From Flavobacterium sp. Sd200 (GTDB lineage: Bacteria > Bacteroidota > Bacteroidia > Flavobacteriales > Flavobacteriaceae): a stretch of 46,006 nucleotides of DNA. Location of the stretch: positions 1-46,006 of the forward strand of contig NZ_WUMN01000012.1 in the NCBI RefSeq assembly GCF_009826935.1. The letters are read 5' to 3'. The notes below the pieces were generated by a model that worked only from the letters and a program-made list of their open reading frames with translations, did not search any database and was not told the origin of the DNA. Each line of letters starts with the position of its first letter. Positions within the stretch are counted from its first letter, which is position 1. Below, piece after piece: positions 22,002 to 31,217 of the stretch. A program made the position numbers and the translations under genes.

Positions 22002-24122
22002 ATGCAAATGAAAAAAACAATCGTAACCTTAGCTATGGTTTCCGGCCTTGGCGTGGCAGCACAAATGAATCAGAATATACCATACCCAAAAACACAAAAA
22101 GGTACTGTAACAGATAATTATTTTGGAACCACAGTACCGGATCCTTACCGCTGGCTGGAAGACGACCGCAGTGCCGAAACCGCAGCATGGGTTAAAGCAG
22201 AAAATGAAGTTACTTTTAACTATCTGAAAAAAATACCTTTTAGGGATGCGATAAAAACGCGTTTAGAAAAGCTGTGGAACTACGAGCGCATATCGGCTCC
22301 GTTTAACGAAGGCAGCTATACCTATTACTTTAAGAACAACGGTCTGCAAAACCAGTCAGTATTATACCGAAAAGACAAAAGTGGCAAAGAAGAGGTTTTT
22401 CTTGACCCAAATACATTTAGTAAAGACGGCACCACATCATTATCTAACATAGAGTTTAACAAAACAGGAACACTTCTTGCCTACATGATATCCGAAGGCG
22501 GCAGCGACTGGGGTAAAATAATCCTGATGGATGCCATTACCAAAAAACCTTTAGGCGAAACTATAGAGAACGTAAAATTTAGCGGTATTGCCTGGAAAGG
22601 CAGCGAGGGCTTTTATTATTCTACTTATGATAAGCCCGACGGCAGCCTCCTATCGGCTAAAACAGACGAACACAAACTATACTACCATAAGCTTGGTGCA
22701 CCCCAAAAAGAAGACAGGGTGGTTTTTGGCAACGATAAAAAAAGGCGTTACATAGGCGGAATGCTTACTGAAGATGAACGTTTTTTAATTATATCGGCAG
22801 CAAACTCTTCTTCGGGTGGCGAGCTTTACATACAGGACCTGAGCAAACCGGGAAGCCCTATAATTACAATGGCCGACAACTTTGACAGCGACAGCCATAT
22901 TATAGACAATGTGGGCTCTACGCTATACATATCTACAAACTACAAGGCTCCCAATACACGTATTGTAACCGTAGATGCTGCAAACCCTCAGCAGGCCAAC
23001 TGGAAAGACCTTATTCCGGAAACTGAGAACGTGCTTTCGGCCAGTGCAGGAAGCGGCTATATTTTTGCACATTATATAAAGGATGCCATAAGTTCTATAA
23101 AACAATACGACCATAGCGGCAAACTGGTGCGCAACATAGAACTGCCGGGCATTGGCAGCGCAGGTGGTTTTGGCGGCAAAAAGAACGAAAAAACACTGTA
23201 CTACTCTTTTACCAACTATACAACACCGGGCACTATTTTTGCCTTTAACCCAAAGACAGGAAAATCGGCAGTATACAGAAAACCCAATGTTGATTTCAAT
23301 TCCGACGATTATACATCTGAGCAGGTATTTTACACCAGCAAAGACGGTACAAAAGTACCTATGATAATTACGTATAAAAAAGGTACGAAGCTTAACGGCA
23401 CTAACCCAACTATACTTTATGCCTATGGCGGTTTTAATGTAAGCCTTACCCCTGCCTTTAGCATTGCGAATGCCGTGTGGTTAGAAAACGGAGGCATCTA
23501 TGCCGTTGCAAACCTGCGTGGTGGTGGCGAATATGGCAAAAAATGGCACGATGCAGGTACTAAACTGCAAAAACAAAACGTGTTTGATGACTTTATTGCC
23601 GCAGCCGAGTTTTTGATTGAAAAAAAATATACGTCTGGCGATTATCTTGCGGTAAGAGGTGGTTCAAACGGAGGCTTACTTGTAGGTGCCGTTACCACAC
23701 AGCGCCCCGATCTATTTAAAGTGGCACTCCCGGCTGTAGGCGTTATGGATATGCTTCGCTACCACACTTTTACGGCAGGTGCAGGCTGGGCATACGACTA
23801 CGGCACATCTGAAGACAGCAAAGAAATGTTTGAATACCTTAAAAAATATTCTCCGGTACACAGCATTAAAAAAGATGTTAAATACCCTGCAACCTTTATA
23901 ACTACCGGCGATCATGACGACCGTGTGGTTCCTGCACACAGCTTTAAGTATGCAGCCACTTTGCAGGAATACCAGGCAGGGCCTGCACCTGTCTTAATCC
24001 GTATAGAAGTTAATGCAGGGCATGGAGCAGGAAAATCGGTAGCACAGACTATTGCCGAGAATGCCGACTTACAGGCATTTACGCTATACAATATGGGTGC
24101 TTCCCCTAAATCGGGTAAATAA
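22002..24122 (+). CDS. Prolyl oligopeptidase family serine peptidase (S9A)
   Basis: A 706-residue enzyme with an N-terminal signal-like segment (KKTIVTLAMVSGLGVAAQ). A prolyl-oligopeptidase beta-propeller spans about 60-410, with VPDPYRWLEDDRS typical of its start. The C-terminal alpha/beta-hydrolase domain carries the triad: S555 in RGGSNGGLLVGA, an Asp at 639-640 in GDHDDRVVP and H674 in NAGHGAGKS. It cuts short peptides after proline, probably in the periplasm. A second ATG at 22008 gives a tighter signal peptide. It is monocistronic and convergent with the lpxR-like gene. Confidence 0.95.
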   Translation: MQMKKTIVTLAMVSGLGVAAQMNQNIPYPKTQKGTVTDNYFGTTVPDPYRWLEDDRSAETAAWVKAENEVTFNYLKKIPFRDAIKTRLEKLWNYERISAPFNEGSYTYYFKNNGLQNQSVLYRKDKSGKEEVFLDPNTFSKDGTTSLSNIEFNKTGTLLAYMISEGGSDWGKIILMDAITKKPLGETIENVKFSGIAWKGSEGFYYSTYDKPDGSLLSAKTDEHKLYYHKLGAPQKEDRVVFGNDKKRRYIGGMLTEDERFLIISAANSSSGGELYIQDLSKPGSPIITMADNFDSDSHIIDNVGSTLYISTNYKAPNTRIVTVDAANPQQANWKDLIPETENVLSASAGSGYIFAHYIKDAISSIKQYDHSGKLVRNIELPGIGSAGGFGGKKNEKTLYYSFTNYTTPGTIFAFNPKTGKSAVYRKPNVDFNSDDYTSEQVFYTSKDGTKVPMIITYKKGTKLNGTNPTILYAYGGFNVSLTPAFSIANAVWLENGGIYAVANLRGGGEYGKKWHDAGTKLQKQNVFDDFIAAAEFLIEKKYTSGDYLAVRGGSNGGLLVGAVTTQRPDLFKVALPAVGVMDMLRYHTFTAGAGWAYDYGTSEDSKEMFEYLKKYSPVHSIKKDVKYPATFITTGDHDDRVVPAHSFKYAATLQEYQAGPAPVLIRIEVNAGHGAGKSVAQTIAENADLQAFTLYNMGASPKSGK

Positions 24123-24131
24123 AAGTTTACA

Positions 24132-24194
24132 GCCGCAGTCGCGGTTTACAGTTGCAGCCGATTAATTGGAATAACTGTAAACCGCGACTGCGGC
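24132..24194. repeat. Perfect 22-bp inverted repeat between convergent genes
   Basis: Arms at 24132-24153 and 24173-24194 are exact complements, with core CCGCAGTCGCGGTTTACAG and a 19-base loop. The element fills nearly the whole 74-base gap between the prolyl oligopeptidase and LpxR-like genes. It may serve as a bidirectional terminator or be a REP-like element. Confidence 0.75.
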
Positions 24195-24196
24195 AT

Positions 24197-25147
24197 TTAT
24201 AATCTGTAACTCAACATAATTGATCCGTAATAGTAACCTGATATTACACGATTGCTGAGCTCTTTGCCCCGATAATTAAAAGAGTAGGAGTATGTCCAGT
24301 TATTATATCTGTACTTTACCCCAACCTCAGCATTAAACCTGAACGGTATTAAAGGAAACGTAACCGGAGGATTAGTATCGGCAAACATGCTGCCCTGCAT
24401 TGTGGCATCATACCTTTGATAATTTATAACAGGATTTATATACAAAAATAGTTCACGTTGTTCTTTATATAATTCTTTATTGCAGTTTAGTTCCGCATTA
24501 TGCAACGCGCTGTCATACATGGGCAAAAGATTTCTTTTAAGGCTAATTCGTGCCATGGGCCCTATAGACGCACCCATCCACACTGTGCCCACATTGAGCT
24601 CGCCCTGTATATGAAAATCTACTTTTTCATGATATTTTTCAGACAGTACTTTGTGCGAGTAAACCGCCTGAGCCTGTAAAGCAAACGTAGTGGGTATTTG
24701 GTATTGCCAGCCGTTTACAGTGGGCAATCCTAATGTTTTATGCAGCCCCTTCTGAAACTCTTCGCCCATTGCTTCGGGACCTATAACCCCAACCTGAAAA
24801 TTAAGCTTTAATACGCTTTCATTTCTATAAAATGTGTTTATCCCTGCTTCTGTAAAAAGATAGCCTGCAAAAGGGCGGTCGTGTATATTGATATCCTCTG
24901 CCCTAACCGACTGAGGACTATAAATGTACTGTCCTGCACGAAACTCGGTTATTTTCTTAGCTACTTCTTCGTTATCTGAATTACCCAAATAGCGATAAAT
25001 AAACTCAATACCATTAGTGTAATACTGGTCGTTTATGGGAGATGTGTAAGAATCGTTATCGCTAATAATACTTATCTCTGCTGGTTTTTGGGAGGTACAT
25101 ACAACAGTACACAATAACGCAGGGATTAACCAATACAGAGATTTCAT
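24197..25147 (-). CDS. LpxR-type lipid A 3'-O-deacylase family protein
   Basis: A 316-residue predicted outer-membrane beta-barrel of the DUF2219/LpxR family. A signal peptide is followed by IISDNDSYT (N31, D32), YYTNGIEF, the DRPFAGYL block at about 90-97 and GEEFQKGLHKTLG with H136. These correspond to the catalytic Asn-Asp and His region of Salmonella LpxR, which removes the 3' acyloxyacyl group from lipid A. Bacteroidota members are often annotated only as LpxR family. It follows mtgA by two bases, so both are probably one transcript for envelope maintenance. Confidence 0.85.
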   Translation of the reverse strand: MKSLYWLIPALLCTVVCTSQKPAEISIISDNDSYTSPINDQYYTNGIEFIYRYLGNSDNEEVAKKITEFRAGQYIYSPQSVRAEDINIHDRPFAGYLFTEAGINTFYRNESVLKLNFQVGVIGPEAMGEEFQKGLHKTLGLPTVNGWQYQIPTTFALQAQAVYSHKVLSEKYHEKVDFHIQGELNVGTVWMGASIGPMARISLKRNLLPMYDSALHNAELNCNKELYKEQRELFLYINPVINYQRYDATMQGSMFADTNPPVTFPLIPFRFNAEVGVKYRYNNWTYSYSFNYRGKELSNRVISGYYYGSIMLSYRL

Positions 25148-25149
25148 GA

Positions 25150-25827
25150 CTAATATTCAAGCTTTACATAGCGCATTAGCTTTACTATCCTGCTTTTGCG
25201 TCTCTCTGTATAAGCCGAAGAGTTTAATGCCTTAAACTTTAAGGGGTTGGGCAAAATAGCTGCAATTCCGGCGGCTTCTCTTTTTGTAAGGCTGGAACAG
25301 TCTTTTTTGTACCAGTGTTGCGTGGCTGCCTGTGCGCCATATACACCATCGCCCATTTCTATACTGTTAAGGTAGACCTCCATAATGCGCTCTTTGCTCC
25401 AAAGCAACTCTATAAGCACGGTAAAATAAGCCTCTAATATTTTACGCACGTAGCTTCTGCCCTGCCATAAAAAAACATTCTTGGCTGTTTGCTGGCTAAT
25501 GGTACTCCCTCCTTTTATGCGCTTGCCTTTACTATTATTTTTATATGCCTTGAACATAGCATCGAAGTTAAAACCGTGATGAATTAAAAAACGATCGTCT
25601 TCGCTGGCAATAACGGCCTTTTGCAGGTTTTGCGAAATTTGTTCTATAGGTACCCAATCATGGCTGCTGTGCATTTCTTCGCCATTGGCTTTTTGCTCAA
25701 AAGCACGCGTTACCATAAGCCACGTAAATGGCACAGGCACAAAACGAAAAACTACCACTCCAAACACGGACAGCACTACGAACCACATTAAAATTTTATA
25801 GAAAAAACGGAGTATTTTTTGAACCAT
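25150..25827 (-). CDS. mtgA: Monofunctional biosynthetic peptidoglycan transglycosylase
   Basis: A 225-residue GT51 enzyme with one N-terminal TM helix (about 8-30). The catalytic Glu is E76 in VIASEDDRF. Further motifs are KGGSTISQQTAKN, GRSYVRKILEAY, ERIMEVYLNSIEMGDGVYG and REAAGIAAILPNP. It polymerises lipid II into glycan strands on the periplasmic side, with no transpeptidase domain. Length is normal. Its TAG is two bases from the ATG of the LpxR-like gene. The acidic protein gene at 25895 is 67 bases upstream on the same strand. Confidence 0.96.
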   Translation of the reverse strand: MVQKILRFFYKILMWFVVLSVFGVVVFRFVPVPFTWLMVTRAFEQKANGEEMHSSHDWVPIEQISQNLQKAVIASEDDRFLIHHGFNFDAMFKAYKNNSKGKRIKGGSTISQQTAKNVFLWQGRSYVRKILEAYFTVLIELLWSKERIMEVYLNSIEMGDGVYGAQAATQHWYKKDCSSLTKREAAGIAAILPNPLKFKALNSSAYTERRKSRIVKLMRYVKLEY

Positions 25828-25894
25828 ACAAAAGGGCTTAGCAAATGCGAAATTACGAATTTAGAGATTACTAAAAAGTGAATTTGTGGGGAAA

Positions 25895-26086
25895 CTATTC
25901 TTCCTCCCCATCTTCATCGTCATCGTCTTCGCCATCCTCATATTCGCCTTCATAATCAGAAACCAGTTCCAATAATTGTTCCAGTTCTTCCTCTTCGGCA
26001 GTCCCGGGTTCAGCATTAAACAATTCTATTATACGTGCTGTTGCTTTTTGGTATTCTTCTTCGTTGGTTATTGGCTGAAGGCTCAT
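25895..26086 (-). CDS. Short HigA-N-terminus-like protein with acidic tail
   Basis: A 63-residue protein. Residues 1-45 (LQPITNEEEYQKATARIIEL, then FNAEPGTAEEEELEQLLELV) match the N-terminal helices seen before the DNA-binding domain of HigA-type XRE antitoxins. The expected helix-turn-helix is missing; instead the chain ends in a run of Asp, Glu and Gly. This is either a decayed antitoxin or a small domesticated protein. It lies between mtgA and the mobile-element remnants, consistent with insertion at that point. The resemblance is by eye and only moderately sure. Confidence 0.65.
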   Translation of the reverse strand: MSLQPITNEEEYQKATARIIELFNAEPGTAEEEELEQLLELVSDYEGEYEDGEDDDDEDGEEE

Positions 26087-26116
26087 AAATGCGTGTTTTA
26101 ATTTTGATTCAAAGTT

Positions 26117-26695
26117 ATGGCATACATTTTAATGTGGTGTGGTTTAAAAGGGAAAAAAGAATTTGAGGAACTCAATACTTATAATAAGGTATTTCGCATC
26201 GAAACAACCTGCCCGGTCAGCAATGGAAAAATACACCAAAACTATTATGAGAACCTACTAAAAAACCTCAAATCAGAATATAAGGAAAGTATCTGCAATG
26301 AGGATTTTTATAGGTACTACCGTGCAGGCAGGAAAGACCGCGACCATATTTATTTCAAACTCGGGCAAATCAATTACCGCAATGAGTTAAAGAGCGGTGT
26401 CGTTGAAATTGACTTCAGTTTCTCAACCTATTATGATAACAAGATAACCCATATTATAGCCAACGAATTACTTTACACTTATATGCTTACCAAAATGAAC
26501 CCTGAAGAAAATCCCGATACGATTCTACAGGATCTGGAAGTGAACAAGGATATTTCGTAGACCAATTCTCAAAATGCGCTTATCGAATTGATATACGCTC
26601 TTTACGCCTCGAAATCCATTGCCTACGGAAAAATCGGTATCCGAAAATTGGCTTTGATTTTCCAAGTGCTGTTCCGAACGCCCTTACGGTACTGA
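26117..26695 (+). pseudogene. RteC-domain gene broken by an in-frame stop
   Basis: Frame 1 runs from the ATG at 26117 to a TAG at 26558-26560 (147 residues) and then continues in the same frame to a TGA at 26693. The first part contains NEDFYRYYRAGRKDRDHIYF and ITHIIANELLYTYML, typical of the C-terminal half of RteC, the regulator of Bacteroides conjugative transposons. After the TAG comes TNSQNALIELIYALYASKSI, which is the next RteC block, where a Trp (TGG) is usual at the TAG position. The last residues lose similarity at about 26665. The N-terminal part of RteC is missing. It is a relic of an integrated element. Confidence 0.7.
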
Positions 26696-26961
26696 CCTTA
26701 TTGGGCAAACGTGATGATAATGTAACTGCAATTATCTATACCAAAAGCATCAACGATCAGTTAAGATTAGATTTACAACGATACAACAGCCAATATCCAC
26801 GGATTGATATTTTCTCCGATGCTCACGACCGATTTTTAATCATTGATGGGACGGAACTTTACCACATCGGGGCATCACTCAAAGACCTGGGCAAAAAATG
26901 GTCTGCTTTTTCGAGAATGGATATTGAAGTCGGTAGGATGCTTCAAATCTTGAATAAATAA
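26662..26961 (+). pseudogene. C-terminal fragment of an ORF6N-type protein
   Basis: A fragment of about 100 residues with no start codon: VPNALTVLTLLGKRDDNVTA, then HDRFLIIDGTELYHIGASLKDLGKKWSAF. This is the PLD-like C-terminal end seen in ORF6N domain proteins of Bacteroidota mobile elements. It follows the broken RteC frame with a change of reading frame at about 26662-26695, so two remnants are joined. The N-terminal ORF6N DNA-binding region is gone. Confidence 0.65.
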
Positions 26962-27006
26962 TAAAACCCTCCGAGTATGGAGGATTTATTTATGGGTTAG
27001 ATGCTT

Positions 27007-28458
27007 TTATTTTTCAGTCAGTTGTTTTGCAAAATCTAATACAACGTCTTTGCCTTTTATATAATCTTTAATTGTTGGCTCAATTTTGTAATCAGGTTTT
27101 ACGCCATCTCCATATTTTTGGTCTGGAAGTTCTTGAACATCTTGTTCCAAATCAACGATAGAGAAAGTTATTAAAAGTCCTGAATTTGGTAATCTGTAAG
27201 TAATTGGTATATGTCCTGTATGTCCGTAATATCCTCCCAAAGTTTCTTCCCCAATTACTACAGAATTATCATCGCTTTTTACCATACTTGCAAATAGCGA
27301 ACCTGCCGAAGCTACGAAAGGACTGATTAAAAGATAAACCTTTCCCTTGAACGCATTAGGATTAGGTTGCCACACTTTATTGAAAGTATCGTTTTGATAG
27401 AATTCTCCGTTTTTAAAAATGCTATGTTCTTCTTTTAATTCTTTTTCCAAATCTCGGATTTCGTCCTTTTCTTCTTCTACAAAATATTGTTTTAAAGGAA
27501 CGCTATTAAAAAGTGTAAAAGCCGACAAATTTTCTCTGAAATTTCTTTTGGTTAGATATGAATAAAGTATTAAATCATTCGGGTCATTTCCTCCACCATT
27601 TTGTCTGACATCTACAATAAGGTTTTCTATATTTCGATTTTTTAATTCAACAAAAACAGAATCAAGAAACGAAGCATATTTTTTATGTCCTTCACTTTTT
27701 GCACCTCCTAAAGCAAATGTATTTACGTTTAGTAATCCTGTTTTATTACTGAGGTATTTAAAGGAATATTCTTGTTGATTTTCTTTCTCGTAAGTCGATA
27801 CGAATCTCTTTTTATAATTGATGATTGTAGTTTTATAATCAACTGCTTTTAATGTTGCGGTTTTTACGATATTGTCTTTTTTATATTCAATGATAAAATC
27901 AGTTTGCTCTCCATAAGCAAGATAAACGTAGAACGGCAACCAATCTGTTTCAAGAAAAGCGTATTTTCCTGTAAGGTTATGACCATCTGTACTCATATAT
28001 TTTGATACGCCTTTTGAGAACTGTTCAGCATTAATTTTATTGACAGATAAAATTTCACTTCCTAACGGAATTTGTACACTATCAGAAATTGAATAAAGTT
28101 TACCATTCAAATATTTGAGCGGAATAGGAAAGAATATTTTTTGCTTACTTAGAGCTTTATCAAAAGAATCAGGATAAGTCAATCTATTATGAGAACTTCC
28201 TGTATAATCAATTACATTCCAAATGATGTTGTAAAATTCTCTATAAGTAGTTTTATTATTTATCAGTTTTCTGTTTGTAGAAAATGCACTATCAATTTCT
28301 TTTTTTAAATGATATTTGTAAAGTCCTGCATTGGCTTTTTCAAAAATGCTTTGAAAAATATCATAGTCTTCAATAAGTTTTTCTGTTGGTAATTTTTCTT
28401 GTGCGATACACCCGAAAGAGATGAATAATGATACAAGACCTGAAATTAATTTTTTCAT
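27007..28458 (-). CDS. S41 family (C-terminal processing) peptidase
   Basis: A 483-residue secreted peptidase. A signal peptide (MKKLISGLVSLFISFGCIAQ) leads to a helical N-terminal region, a degenerate PDZ-like segment (about 130-210) and the S41 core. The core has LIVDVRQNGGGNDPND, the active-site Ser region FVASAGSLF (S384) and GEETLGGYYGHTG, with a Lys expected later. It probably cleaves proteins in the periplasm. The gene is more AT-rich than the surrounding core genes and follows an AraC regulator gene on the same strand, which may control it. Both look like cargo of the adjacent relic. Confidence 0.88.
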   Translation of the reverse strand: MKKLISGLVSLFISFGCIAQEKLPTEKLIEDYDIFQSIFEKANAGLYKYHLKKEIDSAFSTNRKLINNKTTYREFYNIIWNVIDYTGSSHNRLTYPDSFDKALSKQKIFFPIPLKYLNGKLYSISDSVQIPLGSEILSVNKINAEQFSKGVSKYMSTDGHNLTGKYAFLETDWLPFYVYLAYGEQTDFIIEYKKDNIVKTATLKAVDYKTTIINYKKRFVSTYEKENQQEYSFKYLSNKTGLLNVNTFALGGAKSEGHKKYASFLDSVFVELKNRNIENLIVDVRQNGGGNDPNDLILYSYLTKRNFRENLSAFTLFNSVPLKQYFVEEEKDEIRDLEKELKEEHSIFKNGEFYQNDTFNKVWQPNPNAFKGKVYLLISPFVASAGSLFASMVKSDDNSVVIGEETLGGYYGHTGHIPITYRLPNSGLLITFSIVDLEQDVQELPDQKYGDGVKPDYKIEPTIKDYIKGKDVVLDFAKQLTEK

Positions 28459-28530
28459 TCAAATTCTCTTATAAAGTTAAGAGCCAAATATAGAAGGACA
28501 TTAAATAACAGACTTGTAAAAAATTGGTAT

Positions 28531-29304
28531 TTATTTTTTTAGTTGAGTTCTGTATTCTTTTGGGGATATTCCCACATATTTTTTGAAAGCGTGTGAGAAA
28601 TGGGCAACATCGGCAAAATTGTATGAATAAGCAATATCTGTAATGTCGCAATCGGTAGTAAATTGATTTTTTGCAGAAAATACTTTTTTCATCAACACAT
28701 AGCTCATCGGTGTCATTCCTGTTAGTGATTTGAATTTCTTGGAAAAAGAGAATTTATTAAGATGCGCAATTTTTGCCAATTCATTTAAGTAAATTTTATT
28801 ATCCAAATTATGTTCTATAAAAGTGATAAGTTCGGATAAATATTCTGATTGAAGAGGTGATTGACTATTTTCTTTAACGATTTGGGAATATGGAAAAATT
28901 TGGTAAATGAATTTTTTCAATGATGTTTCTGTCGTCTTAATATTTTCTGATTTCAAATACTCAAATACTTGAACAAATGATTTATTGATTTGGCTGTTTT
29001 GAATTTGTCTTGAAGAGAATTCTATTTCACGTTTTTTAAGTATGTATGACATTAACTCCGTTGAAATATAAATAGTGTCAAAACAAACTTCTATATCCTT
29101 GTCAACAATCGGATTAGCGTGTATTTCATAAGGATTAGTTATTGAAATACAATTTTCATTGCTATATAAAAATTCGTTTTCCAATTCTATTTTTTCAATT
29201 CCTCTTTTTATCAATGATATGCAGAAGGTTTCGTGGAAATGTTTTGGAAAATCACATTTCTGATTTTCTATGGAAATGAAACTGATGTCTTGTACTTTTG
29301 TCAA
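28531..29304 (-). CDS. AraC family transcriptional regulator
   Basis: A 257-residue regulator. The N-terminal part (about 1-150) looks like a cupin-type sensing domain (FPKHFHETFCISLI). The C-terminal two helix-turn-helix units (about 160-255) are visible: IYLNELAKIAHLNKFSFSKK, then ITDIAYSYNFADVAHFSHAF, with GISPKEYR at the end. It binds DNA and probably controls the S41 peptidase gene 72 bases downstream. The start is uncertain: no ATG is in frame. I chose the TTG at 29304 because a TTG at 29334 lies inside the -7 promoter (29324-29331). AT-rich like its neighbour. Confidence 0.88.
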   Translation of the reverse strand: MTKVQDISFISIENQKCDFPKHFHETFCISLIKRGIEKIELENEFLYSNENCISITNPYEIHANPIVDKDIEVCFDTIYISTELMSYILKKREIEFSSRQIQNSQINKSFVQVFEYLKSENIKTTETSLKKFIYQIFPYSQIVKENSQSPLQSEYLSELITFIEHNLDNKIYLNELAKIAHLNKFSFSKKFKSLTGMTPMSYVLMKKVFSAKNQFTTDCDITDIAYSYNFADVAHFSHAFKKYVGISPKEYRTQLKK

Positions 29305-29323
29305 TCTTACAATATATAAAGTA

Positions 29324-29331
29324 CAAAAATA
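29324..29331 (-). promoter_or_regulatory. -7 promoter element for the AraC regulator gene
   Basis: The minus strand reads TATTTTTG, an exact TAnnTTTG, with a TTTG about 22 bases upstream as a -33 candidate. It overlaps the end of the dadA-like gene, so the accessory genes are transcribed from a promoter right at the insertion border. Confidence 0.55.
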
Positions 29332-29335
29332 CAAA

Positions 29336-30460
29336 TTAATCTACCTGAATAGACAAATCCGCCAAATCCTGCCCTATTATACTGCCTATGGCAATCCCCA
29401 TACCTCCAAGGCGCACGCCGCAGTATACATGGTTGCTCAGTTGTTTTACAATGGGGTATTTACTGGCTCCCATACCCATAATACCACTCCAGCGGTGGGC
29501 AACAGTAAAATCGGTATCGGGTAAAATCACTTCACGCAATAATTTTTCGAGCTGGTTTTGAATAATAGCCGTGTTGCCGAAACTTGTTGTATTCTCACCT
29601 TCAAAATCAAGGTTGCGCGCTCCACCAAACAGTATGCGGTCGCCCACATTCCTAAAGTAATAATACCCCCGGTCTATGTGAAATGTACCGCGAATATCAA
29701 GACCGGGTATGGGCTCTGTTATGAGCACCTGAGCCCGCGCCGGCTTTACTTCGCCTCCCGTTAGGCTTTCGGCAAAACCGTTAGTGGCAAACAGCAGTTT
29801 TTTTGTAGTAAAAGAAAAATCACCAAGGCTAACCTCAACGCCATCACTTTTTTCATGGCAGGCAGTAACCGTTTGGCTGTTCAATATCAAAATGTTATTG
29901 GCTATGGCCTCTTTAAGCAAAGCCTGCATCATGCGTCCTGTATCTATCTGCCCTTCAAACGGATTGAATATCAAATAATCCTGGGTGTCTTTAAAGCCAA
30001 ACCTATCGGTTTCTTTAGCAAAAACATCGGCTTTAAAAAGCGGTCGCAGTACATCGTTTACAAAAGACAGACGGCGCAGGCAGTTTTCAAAACCTTCTGT
30101 ATCGCTGTTTAAAAATAACTCATAACCTCCGTAGGGCTTAAAATCGATTATCTCATCGCCAAGGCGTTTGCGCAAAAGCTTTAAACCTTCCCAACGTTTT
30201 TGTATGAGCGATATTACCTCTTCTTCGTTATGAAAATTAAGGTCGTCTATAATTTCTGAGAGGCTGCCAAAACAGGCAAAGCCAGCATTTTTGGTGCTGG
30301 CTCCCTGAGGCAAAGGCCCTTTTTCTATAATAAGTATTTTACTGGCAGGGAAGCGCTCGCGCAGGCGCAATGCAGTATGCAACCCGGTTATGCCACTGCC
30401 TACAATGGTATAATCTACATTGGCAAACCAACTGTTTATTTCCCACCAGCTAAGTTGCAT
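29336..30460 (-). CDS. FAD-dependent amino-acid oxidoreductase (DadA/DAO type)
   Basis: A 374-residue flavoenzyme. The Rossmann FAD motif VDYTIVGSGITGLHTALRLRE is at about residues 14-34, with a GASTKNAGFACFGSLSE stretch typical of the DAO family and a C-terminal GVRLGGMGIAIGS block that binds FAD. It oxidises an amino acid or amine; the exact substrate cannot be read. It starts directly after the dedA-like stop (TAA then ATG with no gap), so the two are co-transcribed. The AraC and S41 genes follow downstream on the same strand but with their own promoter. Confidence 0.88.
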   Translation of the reverse strand: MQLSWWEINSWFANVDYTIVGSGITGLHTALRLRERFPASKILIIEKGPLPQGASTKNAGFACFGSLSEIIDDLNFHNEEEVISLIQKRWEGLKLLRKRLGDEIIDFKPYGGYELFLNSDTEGFENCLRRLSFVNDVLRPLFKADVFAKETDRFGFKDTQDYLIFNPFEGQIDTGRMMQALLKEAIANNILILNSQTVTACHEKSDGVEVSLGDFSFTTKKLLFATNGFAESLTGGEVKPARAQVLITEPIPGLDIRGTFHIDRGYYYFRNVGDRILFGGARNLDFEGENTTSFGNTAIIQNQLEKLLREVILPDTDFTVAHRWSGIMGMGASKYPIVKQLSNHVYCGVRLGGMGIAIGSIIGQDLADLSIQVD

Positions 30461-31189
30461 TTATCGCGGCATTATGTTGGTTTCGTCATCATTAGCCTCA
30501 TCAACTGCTTCCTCTTCGGTTACTTTATTGCCTTTAATGGCATTAAGAATAAGCGGCACAGTTGTCATTAATACAATGATGATGATTATATATTCTATGT
30601 AGTGTTTAAGATCTATATTAAACTGGGTCATAAACAATGTAGAAAGGTAGTGTCCTGCAAGTATTAAGGCAAATGCCCATGCAAAAGAGCTTACGATATT
30701 AAAGAACATGAACCTTTGTTTGTTCATACCCACCACACCTGCAATTATGGGTGCAAACGTACGGATTATCGGTAAAAAGCGCGCAAAAATAATGGCACGG
30801 CCACCATGCTTTTCAAAAAACTCCTGAGACTGTATCAGGTATTTCTTTTTAAACCAAAAAGAGTCTTTACGTGTGTATAGATAAGTTCCGCTTTTAGAAC
30901 CAAACCAGTAACCAAAAGTGTTACCAATAATACCTGCTATTGCCACCATTACCGATAGCATGACCACATTTACGTGCTCGCTGCCAAAATCTACCACGGT
31001 TTCCATTAACGACTCGCTGTAAATACCTGCAAGGAACAAAAGGCTGTCGCCAGGCAGGAAAAAACCTGCAAAAAGACCTGTTTCGGCAAAAACAATAAAC
31101 AATACTACATATATGCCAATAGGCACAGAACCTACTTTTAGGTTAATATAAAACTCCGGATTAAGCAAGTCGGTCCACTGAAAGCCCAT
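30461..31189 (-). CDS. DedA family membrane protein
   Basis: A 242-residue DedA/SNARE-associated membrane protein with about five helices. The signature ETGLFAGFFLPGDSLLFLAG is near residues 35-54, and a second block reads KHGGRAIIFARFLPIIRTFA. The C-terminal tail is acidic. DedA proteins take part in lipid carrier (undecaprenyl phosphate) recycling and envelope homeostasis in other bacteria; the substrate here is not shown. The stop touches the start codon of the dadA-like gene. The symporter gene lies 28 bases upstream, so a three-gene unit is possible. Confidence 0.93.
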   Translation of the reverse strand: MGFQWTDLLNPEFYINLKVGSVPIGIYVVLFIVFAETGLFAGFFLPGDSLLFLAGIYSESLMETVVDFGSEHVNVVMLSVMVAIAGIIGNTFGYWFGSKSGTYLYTRKDSFWFKKKYLIQSQEFFEKHGGRAIIFARFLPIIRTFAPIIAGVVGMNKQRFMFFNIVSSFAWAFALILAGHYLSTLFMTQFNIDLKHYIEYIIIIIVLMTTVPLILNAIKGNKVTEEEAVDEANDDETNIMPR

Positions 31190-31217
31190 TTTTTTTGTGT
31201 ATTTATTTTTAGTTAAT

